A DNA stretch of 64,000 nt from an uncultured Lachnobacterium sp. (GTDB lineage: Bacteria > Bacillota > Clostridia > Lachnospirales > Lachnospiraceae): the NCBI GenBank assembly GCA_900543445.1, contig UQRC01000010.1, positions 6,675-70,674 on the forward strand. The letters are read 5' to 3'. Below the pieces are notes generated by a model. That model worked only from the letters and a program-made list of their open reading frames with translations. It was not told where the DNA came from and searched no databases. The position numbers and the translations under genes were made by a program. Positions 47,126 to 57,796 of the stretch are shown here, piece by piece. The stretch's first letter is position 1. Each line of letters opens with the position of its first letter.

Positions 47126-48058
47126 ATGAAGACTAGAGTGACGGAACTTCTCGGAATTACTTATCCGATCATCCAGGGCGGAATGGCCTGGGTAGCCACT
47201 CACGAGCTCGCCAGCGCAGTATCAAACGCTGGCGGTCTTGGCATTATAGGGGCTGGTGGTGCTCCGGCATCCTGGGTGCGCGAGCAGATCCAGGCTGCCA
47301 AGAAAGAGACGGATAAGCCATTTGGTGTCAATCTGATGCTGATGAATCCGGATGCAGATGCGATTGCCAAGGTACTTGTGGAGGAAGGCGTTAAGGTTGT
47401 TACGACTGGAGCTGGAAATCCGGCAAAATACATGCAGATGTGGAAGGAAGCGGGAATCAAAGTGATTCCCGTTGTCGCGAGTGTGGCACTTGCCAAATTG
47501 ATGGAGCGCGGCGGCGCGGATGCGGTCGTTGCAGAAGGAACCGAGTCTGGCGGACATATCGGTTCGCAGACAACGATGACGCTGGTTCCGCAGGTAGTTG
47601 ATGCAGTATCGATTCCGGTGATTGCAGCCGGTGGTATCGCAGATGGACGCGGATTTGCGGCAGCGATGATGCTCGGGGCGGATGCGGTGCAGATGGGAAC
47701 GAGATTTGTTGTGGCAAATGAGTCTATCGTTCATGAGAATTACAAGGATCGCGTGATCAAGGCAAAAGACATTGATTCGGAAGTGACCGGCATGTCGACC
47801 GGACATCCGATCCGTGTCATCCGCAACAAGATGACACGTCAGTATCTGCAGATGGAGAAAGATGGTGCAAGCTTAGATGAGTTGGAACAGCTGACACTTG
47901 GTGCTTTGCGCAAGGCAGTTGTGGAAGGCGATGTGATGTACGGCAGCGTGATGGCGGGACAGTCCGCGGGACTTGTCCGCAAGAAGGAGAGCTGCGCCGA
48001 GATCATTCAGGAAATTATGGCGGATGCACATAAGCTAATCCCAAATTTGGTAGATTAA
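47126..48058 (+). CDS. fabK: Enoyl-ACP reductase II
   Basis: FMN-dependent NAD(P)H reductase that carries out the last elongation step, used in place of FabI in many Firmicutes. 310 residues: YPIIQGGMAWVA at the start, GTESGGHIG for flavin/substrate binding, IAAGGIADGRGFAAAMMLGAD for the FMN phosphate (motif described in pieces), and a helical C-terminus. No fabI is present in the window, consistent with FabK being the enoyl reductase. Confidence 0.95.
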   Translation: MKTRVTELLGITYPIIQGGMAWVATHELASAVSNAGGLGIIGAGGAPASWVREQIQAAKKETDKPFGVNLMLMNPDADAIAKVLVEEGVKVVTTGAGNPAKYMQMWKEAGIKVIPVVASVALAKLMERGGADAVVAEGTESGGHIGSQTTMTLVPQVVDAVSIPVIAAGGIADGRGFAAAMMLGADAVQMGTRFVVANESIVHENYKDRVIKAKDIDSEVTGMSTGHPIRVIRNKMTRQYLQMEKDGASLDELEQLTLGALRKAVVEGDVMYGSVMAGQSAGLVRKKESCAEIIQEIMADAHKLIPNLVD

Positions 48059-48096
48059 GCTTTCGCTCCGCAGATCAATATAAGAAAGAGGAAAGA

Positions 48097-49038
48097 ATGA
48101 AGAGAGTATTTATGTTCCCGGGACAGGGTTCCCAGTATGTTGGAATGGGCAAGGAATTCTACGATAACAGACCGGAGTGCAAGGCGGTCTATGATCTGGC
48201 ATCGGAAGTGACCGGGCTTGATGTTGCGGCGCTTTGTTTCGAGGAGAATGACAAGTTAAATATTACGGAATATACACAGATCTGTATGCTGACAACGGAG
48301 GCTGCAATCTATGCAGCGTTAAAGGAAGAAGGCATCACCTGTGAGGTGACTGCAGGCTTAAGTCTCGGCGAGTACGGAGCATTGATCGCATCCGGCGCGA
48401 TGAGTATGAAGGATGCTTTCGCGGTCGTAAGAAAACGCGGCATCTATATGCAGGAAGCGTATCCGACCGGCGGCGCAATGTCTGCAATCTTAGGACTGGA
48501 TGCAGAGGTGATCGCCCAGACCTGTGAGAAAACACAGAACGAACTTCGCAGCGCAGGCAACGCGGCAGCAGTTGTATCGGTTGCCAATTACAACTGTCCT
48601 GGACAGATCGTGATCACAGGAACAGAGGATGCGGTAAGCGTTGCGGGAGATGCATTAAAGGAAGCCGGTGCGAAACGCGTGGTTCCTCTTAAAGTCAGTG
48701 GACCGTTCCATTCGCAGCTTTTAAACGGAGCAGGAGAGAAGCTTGGTGAGGCATTAAAGGATGTGACGATCGGCGCGATCACAACTCCGTATCTTGCTAA
48801 CGTGAATGCAGACTATGTGACAGATCCGGCAGCAGTCAAGGATCTGCTGGTGCGCCAGGTATCTTCTTCCGTTCACTGGCAGCAGACCATTGAGCGTCTG
48901 ATCGCAGACGGCGCAGATGAGTTCGTAGAGATTGGACCGGGACGTTCTCTTTCCGGATTTATGCGGAAGATCAACCGTGATGTCACGACCTGCAATATCG
49001 ATAAGATGGAGGATTTTGTAAATTATGTTAACCGGTAA
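48097..49038 (+). CDS. fabD: Malonyl-CoA:ACP transacylase
   Basis: Loads malonyl units onto ACP. 313 residues with FMFPGQGSQYVGMG at the N-terminus, the catalytic serine in GLSLGEYGAL, and the partner histidine in SGPFHSQLL. It overlaps fabG by 14 bases, indicating coupling. Confidence 0.96.
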   Translation: MKRVFMFPGQGSQYVGMGKEFYDNRPECKAVYDLASEVTGLDVAALCFEENDKLNITEYTQICMLTTEAAIYAALKEEGITCEVTAGLSLGEYGALIASGAMSMKDAFAVVRKRGIYMQEAYPTGGAMSAILGLDAEVIAQTCEKTQNELRSAGNAAAVVSVANYNCPGQIVITGTEDAVSVAGDALKEAGAKRVVPLKVSGPFHSQLLNGAGEKLGEALKDVTIGAITTPYLANVNADYVTDPAAVKDLLVRQVSSSVHWQQTIERLIADGADEFVEIGPGRSLSGFMRKINRDVTTCNIDKMEDFVNYVNR

Positions 49039-49765
49039 GAATGCGCTCGTCACAGGCGCGGGAAAAGGAATTGGCAAGGCAATCGCGATGGAGCTTGCAG
49101 CAAATGGCGCCTTTGTCATCGTCAACTATAACGGATCGAAGGCTGCGGCGGAGCAGACGGTCGCAGAGATTCAGGAAGCAGGCGGTGATGCTGTCGCATA
49201 CCAGTGTAACGTTGCAGATTATGAAGCCTGCGGCAACATGGTTTCCGAGCTGATCAAAACATATAAGCATATCGATATCTTAGTCAACAATGCCGGAATT
49301 ACAAGAGACGGACTGTTGATGAAGATGAGCGAGGACGATTTCGATGCGGTCATCGATACGAATCTGAAGGGATGCTTCAACACGATCCGTCACCTGTCGC
49401 GCTATTTCTTAAAGCAGCGCGCCGGTAAAATCGTCAATATTTCATCGGTATCCGGAATCCTCGGTAATGCAGGGCAGGCAAACTATTCTGCGAGCAAGGC
49501 GGGCATCATTGGATTGACCAAGGCGGTAGCAAGAGAACTTGCAAGCCGCGGCATTAATGTGAATGCGGTTGCACCTGGATTTGTGGAGACGGATATGACG
49601 GATGCATTGCCGGACAGCGTGAAGGAAGGCCTGTGTGCACAGATTCCGCTCGGACGCACCGGAAAACCGGAGGATATCGCAAAGGCAGTGGCATTTCTTG
49701 CTTCGCCTGCAGCGGATTACATTACAGGTCAGGTTTTATCGGTTGACGGAGGTATGGCAATTTAA
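49025..49765 (+). CDS. fabG: 3-oxoacyl-ACP reductase
   Basis: NADPH-dependent short-chain dehydrogenase that reduces the 3-keto intermediate. 246 residues. The cofactor loop is TGAGKGIGKAIA (about 10-21), NNAGITRDGL follows, and the catalytic Ser/Tyr/Lys are in ISSVSG and YSASKAG. It starts within the end of fabD. A structured gap of 96 bp follows before fabF. Confidence 0.96.
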   Translation: MLTGKNALVTGAGKGIGKAIAMELAANGAFVIVNYNGSKAAAEQTVAEIQEAGGDAVAYQCNVADYEACGNMVSELIKTYKHIDILVNNAGITRDGLLMKMSEDDFDAVIDTNLKGCFNTIRHLSRYFLKQRAGKIVNISSVSGILGNAGQANYSASKAGIIGLTKAVARELASRGINVNAVAPGFVETDMTDALPDSVKEGLCAQIPLGRTGKPEDIAKAVAFLASPAADYITGQVLSVDGGMAI

Positions 49766-49766
49766 G

Positions 49767-49808
49767 AAGCTTCTGGCATGAGCCGACGAGACAAACGTCA
49801 AGAAGCTT
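49767..49808 (+). other. Compact three-way-junction-like fold between fabG and fabF
   Basis: Arms AAGCTTCT (49767-49774) and AGAAGCTT (49801-49808) enclose two small hairpins, GGC/GCC (49775-49777 with 49782-49784) and GACG/CGTC (49785-49788 with 49796-49799). The element begins one base after the fabG stop codon and has no T run, so it is not a terminator. It is probably an mRNA stability or processing element. Confidence 0.5.
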
Positions 49809-49861
49809 GCTGCAACAGGATAGAGATGCGACCTTTTATGGGAGCACAGAAAGGAAAAATC

Positions 49862-51097
49862 ATGAGCAGAAGAGTAGTTGTAACCGGTATGGGTGCGATC
49901 ACGCCGATCGGTTTAAGTGTAGATGAATTTTGGAACGGGGTGAAAGAAGGAAAACTCGGATTTGGCGAGATTACCCGTTTTGACTCCAGTGAATATAAAG
50001 CACATATGGCGGCAGAGGTAAAAGGCTTTGTCGGCAAGGACTATATGGATTTTAAGGCAGCCAAGAGAATGGAGCTTTTCTCGCAGTATGCGGTAGCAGC
50101 AGCGAAGGAAGCAATTGAGGACGCTGGTCTTGATATGACGAAAGAAGATCCTTACCGAGTTGGTACAGCGATCGGTTCCGGAGTCGGAAGTCTCCAGGCG
50201 ATGGAGCGTGAGTATACGAAGCTTGTGGAAAAAGGCCCGGGAAGAGTCAATCCGATCTTCGTTCCACTCATGATTTCTAACATGGCATGTGGCAATGTAT
50301 CGATCCAGTTTGGATTACAGGGCAAAAGCATCAATGATGTGACCGCCTGCGCGACCGGAACGAACAATATCGGAGAAGCATTCCGCAGCATCCAGTACGG
50401 AGAAGCGGATGTTATGGTGACGGGTGGAACAGAAGGCAGCGTATGTCCGACGGCAATCGCCGGATTTGCAGCACTGACTGCGCTCTCTCCGTCTACGGAT
50501 CCGGAAAAATGTTCTCTGCCGTTTGACAAGAACCGAAGCGGATTTGTTCTCGGTGAAGGTGCCGGAGTGGTCGTACTCGAGGAGTTGGAGCATGCAAAAG
50601 AAAGAGGGGCGAAGATCTACGCAGAGGTTGTCGGATACGGATGCTCGGCAGATGCTTATCACATTACTTCCCCGCTTGAGGACGGCGCAGGAGCTGCCCG
50701 CGCAATGTTAAACGCAGTGGAAGATGCAGGCGTGGACAAGAATGAAATCACTTATATTAATGCGCACGGAACCGGAACTCATCATAACGACCTGTTTGAG
50801 ACACGTGCAATCAAGCTGGCATTCGGCGAGCATGCAAAGGACATGAAGATCAACTCGACGAAGTCGATGATCGGACATCTTCTTGGTGCAGCAGGTGCGG
50901 TTGAATTTATCACCTGTGTCAAGGAAGTGGAAGAGGGATATATTCATAAGACTGCCGGATACGAGACGCCGGATGAGGAGATTGATCTCAACTACTGTAA
51001 AGAAGCGTACGAAGAGGATGTGTCTTATGCATTGTCTAATTCGCTCGGTTTTGGTGGACACAATGCAAGTATTCTGATTCGTAAGTATGTAGATTAA
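49862..51097 (+). CDS. fabF: 3-oxoacyl-ACP synthase II
   Basis: Condensing enzyme that elongates acyl-ACP with malonyl-ACP. 411 residues from the ATG giving MSRRVVVTGMGAITPIG; the frame is open further upstream but the RBS (AAAGGA) and family length support this start. The active-site cysteine is in VTACATGTNNIGEA, with histidines in NAHGTGTHHND and KSMIGHLLGAAG. Confidence 0.96.
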   Translation: MSRRVVVTGMGAITPIGLSVDEFWNGVKEGKLGFGEITRFDSSEYKAHMAAEVKGFVGKDYMDFKAAKRMELFSQYAVAAAKEAIEDAGLDMTKEDPYRVGTAIGSGVGSLQAMEREYTKLVEKGPGRVNPIFVPLMISNMACGNVSIQFGLQGKSINDVTACATGTNNIGEAFRSIQYGEADVMVTGGTEGSVCPTAIAGFAALTALSPSTDPEKCSLPFDKNRSGFVLGEGAGVVVLEELEHAKERGAKIYAEVVGYGCSADAYHITSPLEDGAGAARAMLNAVEDAGVDKNEITYINAHGTGTHHNDLFETRAIKLAFGEHAKDMKINSTKSMIGHLLGAAGAVEFITCVKEVEEGYIHKTAGYETPDEEIDLNYCKEAYEEDVSYALSNSLGFGGHNASILIRKYVD

Positions 51098-51154
51098 CAG
51101 AACAGTTATCAGAAGAGAGATGATAGGCAGCGCCGGTCAGTGCGATAAGTGAGT

Positions 51155-51171
51155 GAGCATAGCTGGTGCTC
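51155..51171 (+). other. Small hairpin just before fabZ RBS
   Basis: GAGCA (51155-51159) pairs with TGCTC (51167-51171), ending a few bases before the fabZ Shine-Dalgarno in the fabF-fabZ gap of 87 bp. Confidence 0.4.
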
Positions 51172-51184
51172 CAGGGAGGATATT

Positions 51185-51604
51185 ATGACAACACAGGAGA
51201 TTATGGAGATCCTGCCGCATCGTCAGCCGTTTCTGCTGATCGATACGGTGGAGGAATTAGAGCCGGGCGTACGCGCAGTGGCAAAGAAAAATGTGACCTA
51301 TAATGAACCTTATTTTGCGGGGCATTTTCCGGGAAATCCGGTAATGCCGGGGGTGTTGATCATTGAAGCTTTGGCGCAGACGGGGGCAGTGGCAATCCTG
51401 TCGCAACCGGAGTGGAAGGGCAAGACCGCTTATTTTGCAGGCATCAATCAGGCAAAGTTCAAGCAGAAAGTTGTACCGGGCGACACCCTCGAACTTGAGA
51501 CGGAAATCATCAAGGTGAAGGGTCCGATCGGCGTGGGCAAAGCGACTGCCCGAGTGAACGGCAAACTAGCATGCTCCGCGGAGCTGACATTTGCGATAGG
51601 ATAA
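51185..51604 (+). CDS. fabZ: 3-hydroxyacyl-ACP dehydratase
   Basis: Dehydrates 3-hydroxyacyl-ACP. 139 residues starting [16 protein letters not shown] with GGGAGGA upstream. The hot-dog fold active site is [15 protein letters not shown], with the histidine and, further on, the glutamate in IIEALAQTG. In many Firmicutes accB lies directly upstream of fabZ; here fabF precedes it and no biotin carrier gene is found. Confidence 0.96.
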   Translation: MTTQEIMEILPHRQPFLLIDTVEELEPGVRAVAKKNVTYNEPYFAGHFPGNPVMPGVLIIEALAQTGAVAILSQPEWKGKTAYFAGINQAKFKQKVVPGDTLELETEIIKVKGPIGVGKATARVNGKLACSAELTFAIG

Positions 51605-51627
51605 TGTTCAAATAGAGGGAAAAAGTT

Positions 51628-53340
51628 ATGTTATTTAAGAAAAATACCAATACAGAGCCGGTGCAGGAAGAGACAAAGGCTCAGCCGGTCGAACTGGTAC
51701 AGCCGGAGACGGTTGTCTGCAAAAACTGTAAGCGTGAGCTCGACAAAAAGCGTGTCGTCAAAAATAAATATGTCTGCTACGAGTGTGGTTATTATTTTCG
51801 TGTACGCGCGAAAAACCGCATCCGGATGGTGACCGATGCAGAGTCGTTCACCGAATGGGATGAGAATGTGGAAGTCAAAAATCCATTGAATTTCCCGGAA
51901 TACGAGGAAAAAGTTGCTGCGACACAGGAGAAGACGGGCTTAAAAGAAGGTGTCACTGTCGGAAAATGTCGTATCTATGGTGAGGAGACGGTTCTTGGTG
52001 TCATCGATGCGAGATTTATGATGGGAAGTATGGGACATGTGGTTGGAGAGAAGATCACACACGCTTTTGAGCGTGCGACTGAGGAGAAGCTTCCGGTTAT
52101 TCTGTTCTGCTGCTCCGGAGGGGCGAGAATGCAGGAGGGAATCATCTCTCTGATGCAGATGGCAAAGACTTCCGCAGCCGTTAAGCGTCATTCGGATGCC
52201 GGACTTCTGTATGTTCCGGTGCTGACCGATCCGACGACCGGCGGTGTGACCGCAAGCTTTGCGATGCTTGGAGATATTATTCTGGCGGAGCCGAACGCAT
52301 TGATTGGCTTTGCGGGACCGCGTGTTATTGAGCAGACGATCGGACAGAAGCTTCCGGAAGGGTTCCAGAGAGCTGAATTCCAGTTGGAGCATGGATTTGT
52401 TGATGCAATCGTAAAGCGAGATGACTTAAAGATGACATTATACAAAATTTTAAAAATGCATCGCCCGACAACAGGATATGCAAATTTTGATCCACTTCGT
52501 GAGGATGACAGTTATGAGCCGACTGAGCTGATGCGCGAGCGCAGCGTGAAGGCAAAGCCGATGCAGGCCTGGGATAAGGTGACAGCCGCAAGACAGATGA
52601 AGCGTCTGGCTTCCGTGGACTATATGGACACGATTTTTGATGATTTCATGGAGATGCACGGCGATCGTTACTTCCGCGATGATCCGGCAATTGTCGGAGG
52701 ATTTGCATATCTTGACGGACAGCCGGTCACGGTAATCGGTGTGCATAAGGGAAAGGACTTAAAGGATTGTGCGGCGCGCAATTATGGAATGCCTTCGCCG
52801 GAAGGCTACCGCAAGGCAATCCGTCTGATGAAGCAGGCAGAGAAGTTTAATCGCCCGATCATCACATTTGTGAATACATCCGGTGCTTATCCGGGAAAAG
52901 AGGCCGAGGAGAACGGGCAGGGCGAGGCAATCGCAAGAAACCTCTATGAGATGTCCGGCATCAAAGTGCCAATCCTTTGCTTGATGATCGGTGAGGGCGG
53001 AAGCGGCGGTGCGCTCGCTTTGGCAGTAGGTAATGAAGTGTGGATGATGGAGAATGCGACCTATTCCATTCTATCACCGGAAGGCTTTGCATCCATTCTG
53101 TGGAAGGATGGAAAGCGTGCGAAGGAAGCTGCGGGTGTTATGAAGATTACCGCGCAGGATCTCAAAGAACTTCAGGTTGTGGATGATATTATTCCGGAGT
53201 ACGGCGGAGCCGATGAGGATGCGCTCACTTCCATTGCGAATTATATGAAGGGCAACATGAAGAAGTTCTTAAAGGCGCAGCAGGGCAAGAGCGGAGCGCA
53301 GCTTGCGGCGGAACGCTACGAGAGATTCCGCAAATTTTAA
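51628..53340 (+). CDS. accDA: Fused acetyl-CoA carboxylase carboxyltransferase, beta-alpha (AccD-AccA)
   Basis: 570 residues in one frame. The N-terminal half is AccD: a zinc ribbon with CKNC and CYEC (about 31-34 and 50-53), then [12 protein letters not shown] and [12 protein letters not shown]. The C-terminal half (from about 300) is Acc[29 protein letters not shown] and [15 protein letters not shown]. It makes malonyl-CoA from carboxybiotin and acetyl-CoA. Separate accD and accA genes are the usual form. The partners AccB and AccC are not in this operon and must be encoded elsewhere. Confidence 0.95.
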   Translation: MLFKKNTNTEPVQEETKAQPVELVQPETVVCKNCKRELDKKRVVKNKYVCYECGYYFRVRAKNRIRMVTDAESFTEWDENVEVKNPLNFPEYEEKVAATQEKTGLKEGVTVGKCRIYGEETVLGVIDARFMMGSMGHVVGEKITHAFERATEEKLPVILFCCSGGARMQEGIISLMQMAKTSAAVKRHSDAGLLYVPVLTDPTTGGVTASFAMLGDIILAEPNALIGFAGPRVIEQTIGQKLPEGFQRAEFQLEHGFVDAIVKRDDLKMTLYKILKMHRPTTGYANFDPLREDDSYEPTELMRERSVKAKPMQAWDKVTAARQMKRLASVDYMDTIFDDFMEMHGDRYFRDDPAIVGGFAYLDGQPVTVIGVHKGKDLKDCAARNYGMPSPEGYRKAIRLMKQAEKFNRPIITFVNTSGAYPGKEAEENGQGEAIARNLYEMSGIKVPILCLMIGEGGSGGALALAVGNEVWMMENATYSILSPEGFASILWKDGKRAKEAAGVMKITAQDLKELQVVDDIIPEYGGADEDALTSIANYMKGNMKKFLKAQQGKSGAQLAAERYERFRKF

Positions 53341-53408
53341 TCCGTCAGATCTGAAACGGAAACCCGGCAGGGCGATGCGATTCTAGTGAGTATCGTCCTT
53401 GTGACCGG
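53341..53408 (+). other. Structured gap between accDA and fabH
   Basis: Two stems: TCCGT/ACGGA (53341-53345 with 53356-53360), then a longer one with CCGG (53364-53367 with 53405-53408) enclosing AGGGCGAT/ATCGTCCT (53369-53376 with 53392-53399, one G-U pair). No T run follows, so it is not a clear terminator. Confidence 0.5.
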
Positions 53409-53424
53409 AATAAGGAGAATATGA

Positions 53425-54384
53425 ATGAAAATTTTAGGAACCGGAAGTTCACTTCCGCAGAAAATAGTAAGCAACGACGATCTGGCGCAGGTGATGGATA
53501 CCTCGGATGAGTGGATCAGCAGCCGTACGGGAATTCGTAACCGTCATATTGCCGTGGAGGAGACCACGACTTCCATGTCGGTGGACGCTGCAAAGAAAGC
53601 ATTGGCCGATGCAGCGGTTGCGGCAGAGGAGATCGATCTGATCATCGCTGCGACGGTTTCTTCCGACTACATCTTCCCGACGCTTGCCTGTGAGATACAG
53701 GCGGCAATCGGTGCGGTAAATGCTACAGCGTTTGACATTGGCGCTGGCTGCTCCGGATTTTTGTTTGCACTTGCGACCGCGGATGCATATTTTGCAACCG
53801 GACGATGCAGGAAAGCTTTGATCCTGGGAGCAGAAACGCTTTCCAAGATGATGGACTGGAGCGACCGCAGCACCTGTGTTTTGTTCGGTGACGGAGCAGG
53901 AGCAGCAGTGTTGAGCGCAGAGGGTGGTCAGCTGCTTTCCATGGTACAGGGATCGGACGGATCCAGTGGTATGGCATTAAAATGCGAGAATCGCCCGGTG
54001 CGTAATCTGTATCGTCAGGGAGCACTCGCGCACTATGCTTTTACCGAGATGAATGGATCGGAAGTATATAAATTTGCGGTACGTACTGTGCCGAAAGCAA
54101 TCAGTGAAGCTTTAAACAAGGCGAATGTCAGTGAGGATGAGGTATCAATTTATCTGCTCCATCAGGCAAATCTCCGCATCATTGAGTCAGTAGCGAAGCG
54201 TCTGCACCAGCCGATGGAGAAATTCCCGACAAACCTTGAAGAGTGTGGCAATGTATCTGCCGCAAGTGTACCGATTCTGCTTGATAAAGTCAGAAAAGAT
54301 GGTATGATAGGCAAAGGAGATAAAATTGTTTTGGCTGGATTTGGTGCAGGACTGACCTGGGGCGCATGTGTGATCGAGTGGTAG
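53425..54384 (+). CDS. fabH: 3-oxoacyl-ACP synthase III
   Basis: Starts fatty-acid synthesis by condensing acyl-CoA with malonyl-ACP. 319 residues with the Cys-His-Asn triad in IGAGCSGFLFAL, LLHQANLR and ECGNVSAAS. AAGGAG precedes the ATG. In many relatives fabH stands first in the operon; here it is next to last, just before fabT. Confidence 0.95.
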   Translation: MKILGTGSSLPQKIVSNDDLAQVMDTSDEWISSRTGIRNRHIAVEETTTSMSVDAAKKALADAAVAAEEIDLIIAATVSSDYIFPTLACEIQAAIGAVNATAFDIGAGCSGFLFALATADAYFATGRCRKALILGAETLSKMMDWSDRSTCVLFGDGAGAAVLSAEGGQLLSMVQGSDGSSGMALKCENRPVRNLYRQGALAHYAFTEMNGSEVYKFAVRTVPKAISEALNKANVSEDEVSIYLLHQANLRIIESVAKRLHQPMEKFPTNLEECGNVSAASVPILLDKVRKDGMIGKGDKIVLAGFGAGLTWGACVIEW

Positions 54385-54426
54385 TCTGCCGCCAATGCAG
54401 AACCGGATTGCAAAAGGAGATTGCGG

Positions 54427-54930
54427 ATGACGCTCGAAGAGACCTTAAATGAACTTCTCGTTAAGCTGTTCAAGGATATATTGGAGATTGAGGCCAAAAG
54501 TCTGATCACGGAAGAATTCAAAGATATTACATACAATGATATGCACATCATCGAGGCAGTCGGTATTGATGAGCCGCGTAATATGAAGACGGTTGCGAAG
54601 CTGATGTCGGTTACGACCGGAACGCTGACCAAGGCGATGGATGCACTCTGTGAGAAGGGGTATGTTGTGCGTGAGCGCAGCACGAAGGATAAGCGTGTCA
54701 TCAAGCTGCGCCTGACGGACAAAGGCAAGAGTGCGTATTATCACCACGAGCAGTTCCACAGGCAGATGATCAAGAATATTGCATCCGAGATGTCGGAGCA
54801 GGAGACCGAAGTGCTGATCTATGCTTTGGCAAAGATGGTGGATTACTTCCATCTCAATTACTACGATACGAAGGAGGAGTCCCAGTACGTAGACTGGTCG
54901 AAGATCAAGCAGACCGAGGAGAAGGAATAA
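54427..54930 (+). CDS. fabT: MarR-family regulator of fatty acid synthesis, FabT-like
   Basis: 167 residues. A winged helix (about 35-105) has the MarR pattern MKTVAKLMSVTTGTLTKAMD, LCEKGYVVRERSTKDKR and the wing VIKLRLTDKGK. FabT represses the fab genes, with acyl-ACP as corepressor. The start at 54427 has AAAGGAGA; a TTG two codons upstream is possible. It sits at the end of the operon, while the operators are at its start. Confidence 0.88.
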   Translation: MTLEETLNELLVKLFKDILEIEAKSLITEEFKDITYNDMHIIEAVGIDEPRNMKTVAKLMSVTTGTLTKAMDALCEKGYVVRERSTKDKRVIKLRLTDKGKSAYYHHEQFHRQMIKNIASEMSEQETEVLIYALAKMVDYFHLNYYDTKEESQYVDWSKIKQTEEKE

Positions 54931-54975
54931 TTTTCCACTTTGATTTAAAAAACAGAAAAAATATAGAAAAATAGG

Positions 54976-55003
54976 GCGGTTCAAAATGCAAGTTTTGAAC
55001 CGC
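54976..55003 (+). terminator. Terminator of the fab operon
   Basis: Perfect 11-bp stem GCGGTTCAAAA/TTTTGAACCGC with a six-base loop, followed by TTTGTTG, 45 bp after the fabT stop. Confidence 0.85.
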
Positions 55004-55070
55004 TTTGTTGCATTTTGTGCGCTTTAAACATGTAAAGTGATAGAAATTTAAAATATTAAAGAATTTTCTG

Positions 55071-56552
<1,482 letters not shown>

Positions 56553-56580
56553 TCGCTAAAAACAGAATATAAAAATGAAC

Positions 56581-56617
56581 GAACCCCTCCGAGGATTTAA
56601 CGATTTCGGAGGGGTTC
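56581..56617 (+). terminator. Terminator after gdhA
   Basis: GAACCCCTCCGA (56581-56592) pairs with TCGGAGGGGTTC (56606-56617), then TTTGTTTTT. Confidence 0.92.
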
Positions 56618-56641
56618 TTTGTTTTTATTGAAATATAATGA

Positions 56642-56854
56642 TCAATGACCATTTTTAGTGGAAGAATCATTTTCAAGTTCATCCAATACATATTCGCACG
56701 CTTGTAAGACAAATCCTGTGAAAGATACATCATTTTCACGCATAACAGTATCAATTCGTGCGAGCATATCTACAGGAAATCGGATAGTTTTATTTTTGGC
56801 ATTAAATTCATAGGTAAATGGATAGGATCGATTGGTAAATAAGCTGTAGAGGAC
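56642..56854 (-). pseudogene. RHH-like segment without a start codon, in frame after the XRE gene
   Basis: On the minus strand 70 codons run from the XRE stop to a TGA at 56642 in the same frame. The peptide contains FTYEFNAKNKTIRFPVDML, then ARIDTVMRENDVSFTGFV and YVLDELEN, typical of small ribbon-helix-helix/YlcI-like proteins that normally start with a methionine just before FTYEF. No ATG, GTG or TTG is available before that motif, and no good RBS is seen. Possible explanations are a lost start codon, read-through of the TAG, or an unusual start. Confidence 0.55.
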
Positions 56855-57340
56855 CTAATCCTCTGACATTGTTCCGTCCATGATTGCTTTCTGCACCCAA
56901 AGCTGCAGAGAGTCGATTGCCTGCGAAATTTGACCAAGTTGTGCCTGGATCTTGTGGAAGTCATTAAGCTCATCGGCAGAGATCTGTCCATCGACGGTAA
57001 TTTCAATCAGGCGATCCTTGTCGCGGTTTAAGGTATTTAAGGATGCCAGCATTTCGAGTGTAATCTGGGAGAGATCTTTCATCTGCACTTCCGGCACACA
57101 TTCCTGTCCAATCGGGCATTCGTGCGAACAATAATAGTTGCAGAGTGAAGGATTCTTATAGCAGTCAGCCATCGCAAGGATTTCATCCGGGTGTGGAAGC
57201 GACTTTTCGCTCTCGATTTTTTCGATGCGGTCGGCCGAGAGAAATTCGAGCTTTTCCGCGGCAGCTTCGCGCGTCAATCCAAGGGATTCCCGGCTCGTCT
57301 GATAAACATTTTTATTTTCTTTGGTGGATTTTCTTCCCAT
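56855..57340 (-). CDS. XRE-type HTH regulator with cysteine cluster
   Basis: 161 residues from MGRKSTKENKNVYQ (AAGGAG six bases upstream of the second ATG). The HTH is at about 10-60 (ESLGLTREAAAEKLEFLSAD, then RIEKIESEKSLPHPDEIL). A cysteine-rich stretch CNYYCSHECPIGQEC follows at about 75-89, then a long helical region. The combination of an XRE HTH with four or five close cysteines suggests metal or redox sensing, which is inference. It ends with TAG directly continuing in frame into the RHH-like remnant. Confidence 0.8.
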   Translation of the reverse strand: MGRKSTKENKNVYQTSRESLGLTREAAAEKLEFLSADRIEKIESEKSLPHPDEILAMADCYKNPSLCNYYCSHECPIGQECVPEVQMKDLSQITLEMLASLNTLNRDKDRLIEITVDGQISADELNDFHKIQAQLGQISQAIDSLQLWVQKAIMDGTMSED

Positions 57341-57507
57341 CATAAACTCCTTCGTGTAAAATATAATTCGCAGCAAGAAGCGGATTAGAGGTTCTTAATC
57401 CGCAAATGTTAAGATGTTTTCTCGCATAAAATGATTATAAACTATATCCATAGCAGGAACAATTACATTCTGCAAAATCAATTGGATATACAAGAGAGGG
57501 AGAAAAC

Positions 57508-57729
57508 ATGATGATTTGTTTATTATTAATTTTAGCTGTGTTAACAATGTTATTGGGAATCGGATTTAAACTGACGGGGGCACTGCTTGCCGCACTATTC
57601 TGGCTTTGCATTAAGCTTCCAATCGCTTGTCTGGTACTGGCGCTGGCAATCATATTTTGTTGCACGATCATTTTGATTCCGGTAGGAATTGCGCTTTTTA
57701 AGTTTGGTGTGACGCTGCTTCTGCCATAA
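57508..57729 (+). CDS. Small hydrophobic membrane protein
   Basis: 73 residues, almost entirely hydrophobic, with two or three potential transmembrane helices (about 2-17, 23-35, 38-62). GAGAGGGAG precedes the ATG. No family recognised. It is divergent from the XRE gene and may be transcribed with the Nudix gene. Confidence 0.6.
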   Translation: MMICLLLILAVLTMLLGIGFKLTGALLAALFWLCIKLPIACLVLALAIIFCCTIILIPVGIALFKFGVTLLLP

Positions 57730-57796
57730 GATTAAGTTTTGATTGCTTTTTCCGATATACATAATAGAAATGGATAAAGAAAGCGGATGGAAAAAG

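Noticed and set aside
49778..49861. N-terminal extension of FabF from 49778
   Set aside because: The open frame upstream of 49862 reads through the structured gap, lacks family similarity, and a proper RBS precedes the internal ATG.
46890..54930. A polyketide or specialised-metabolite cluster
   Set aside because: All genes match standard single-function FAS-II enzymes with normal lengths and motifs, and no modular synthases are present.
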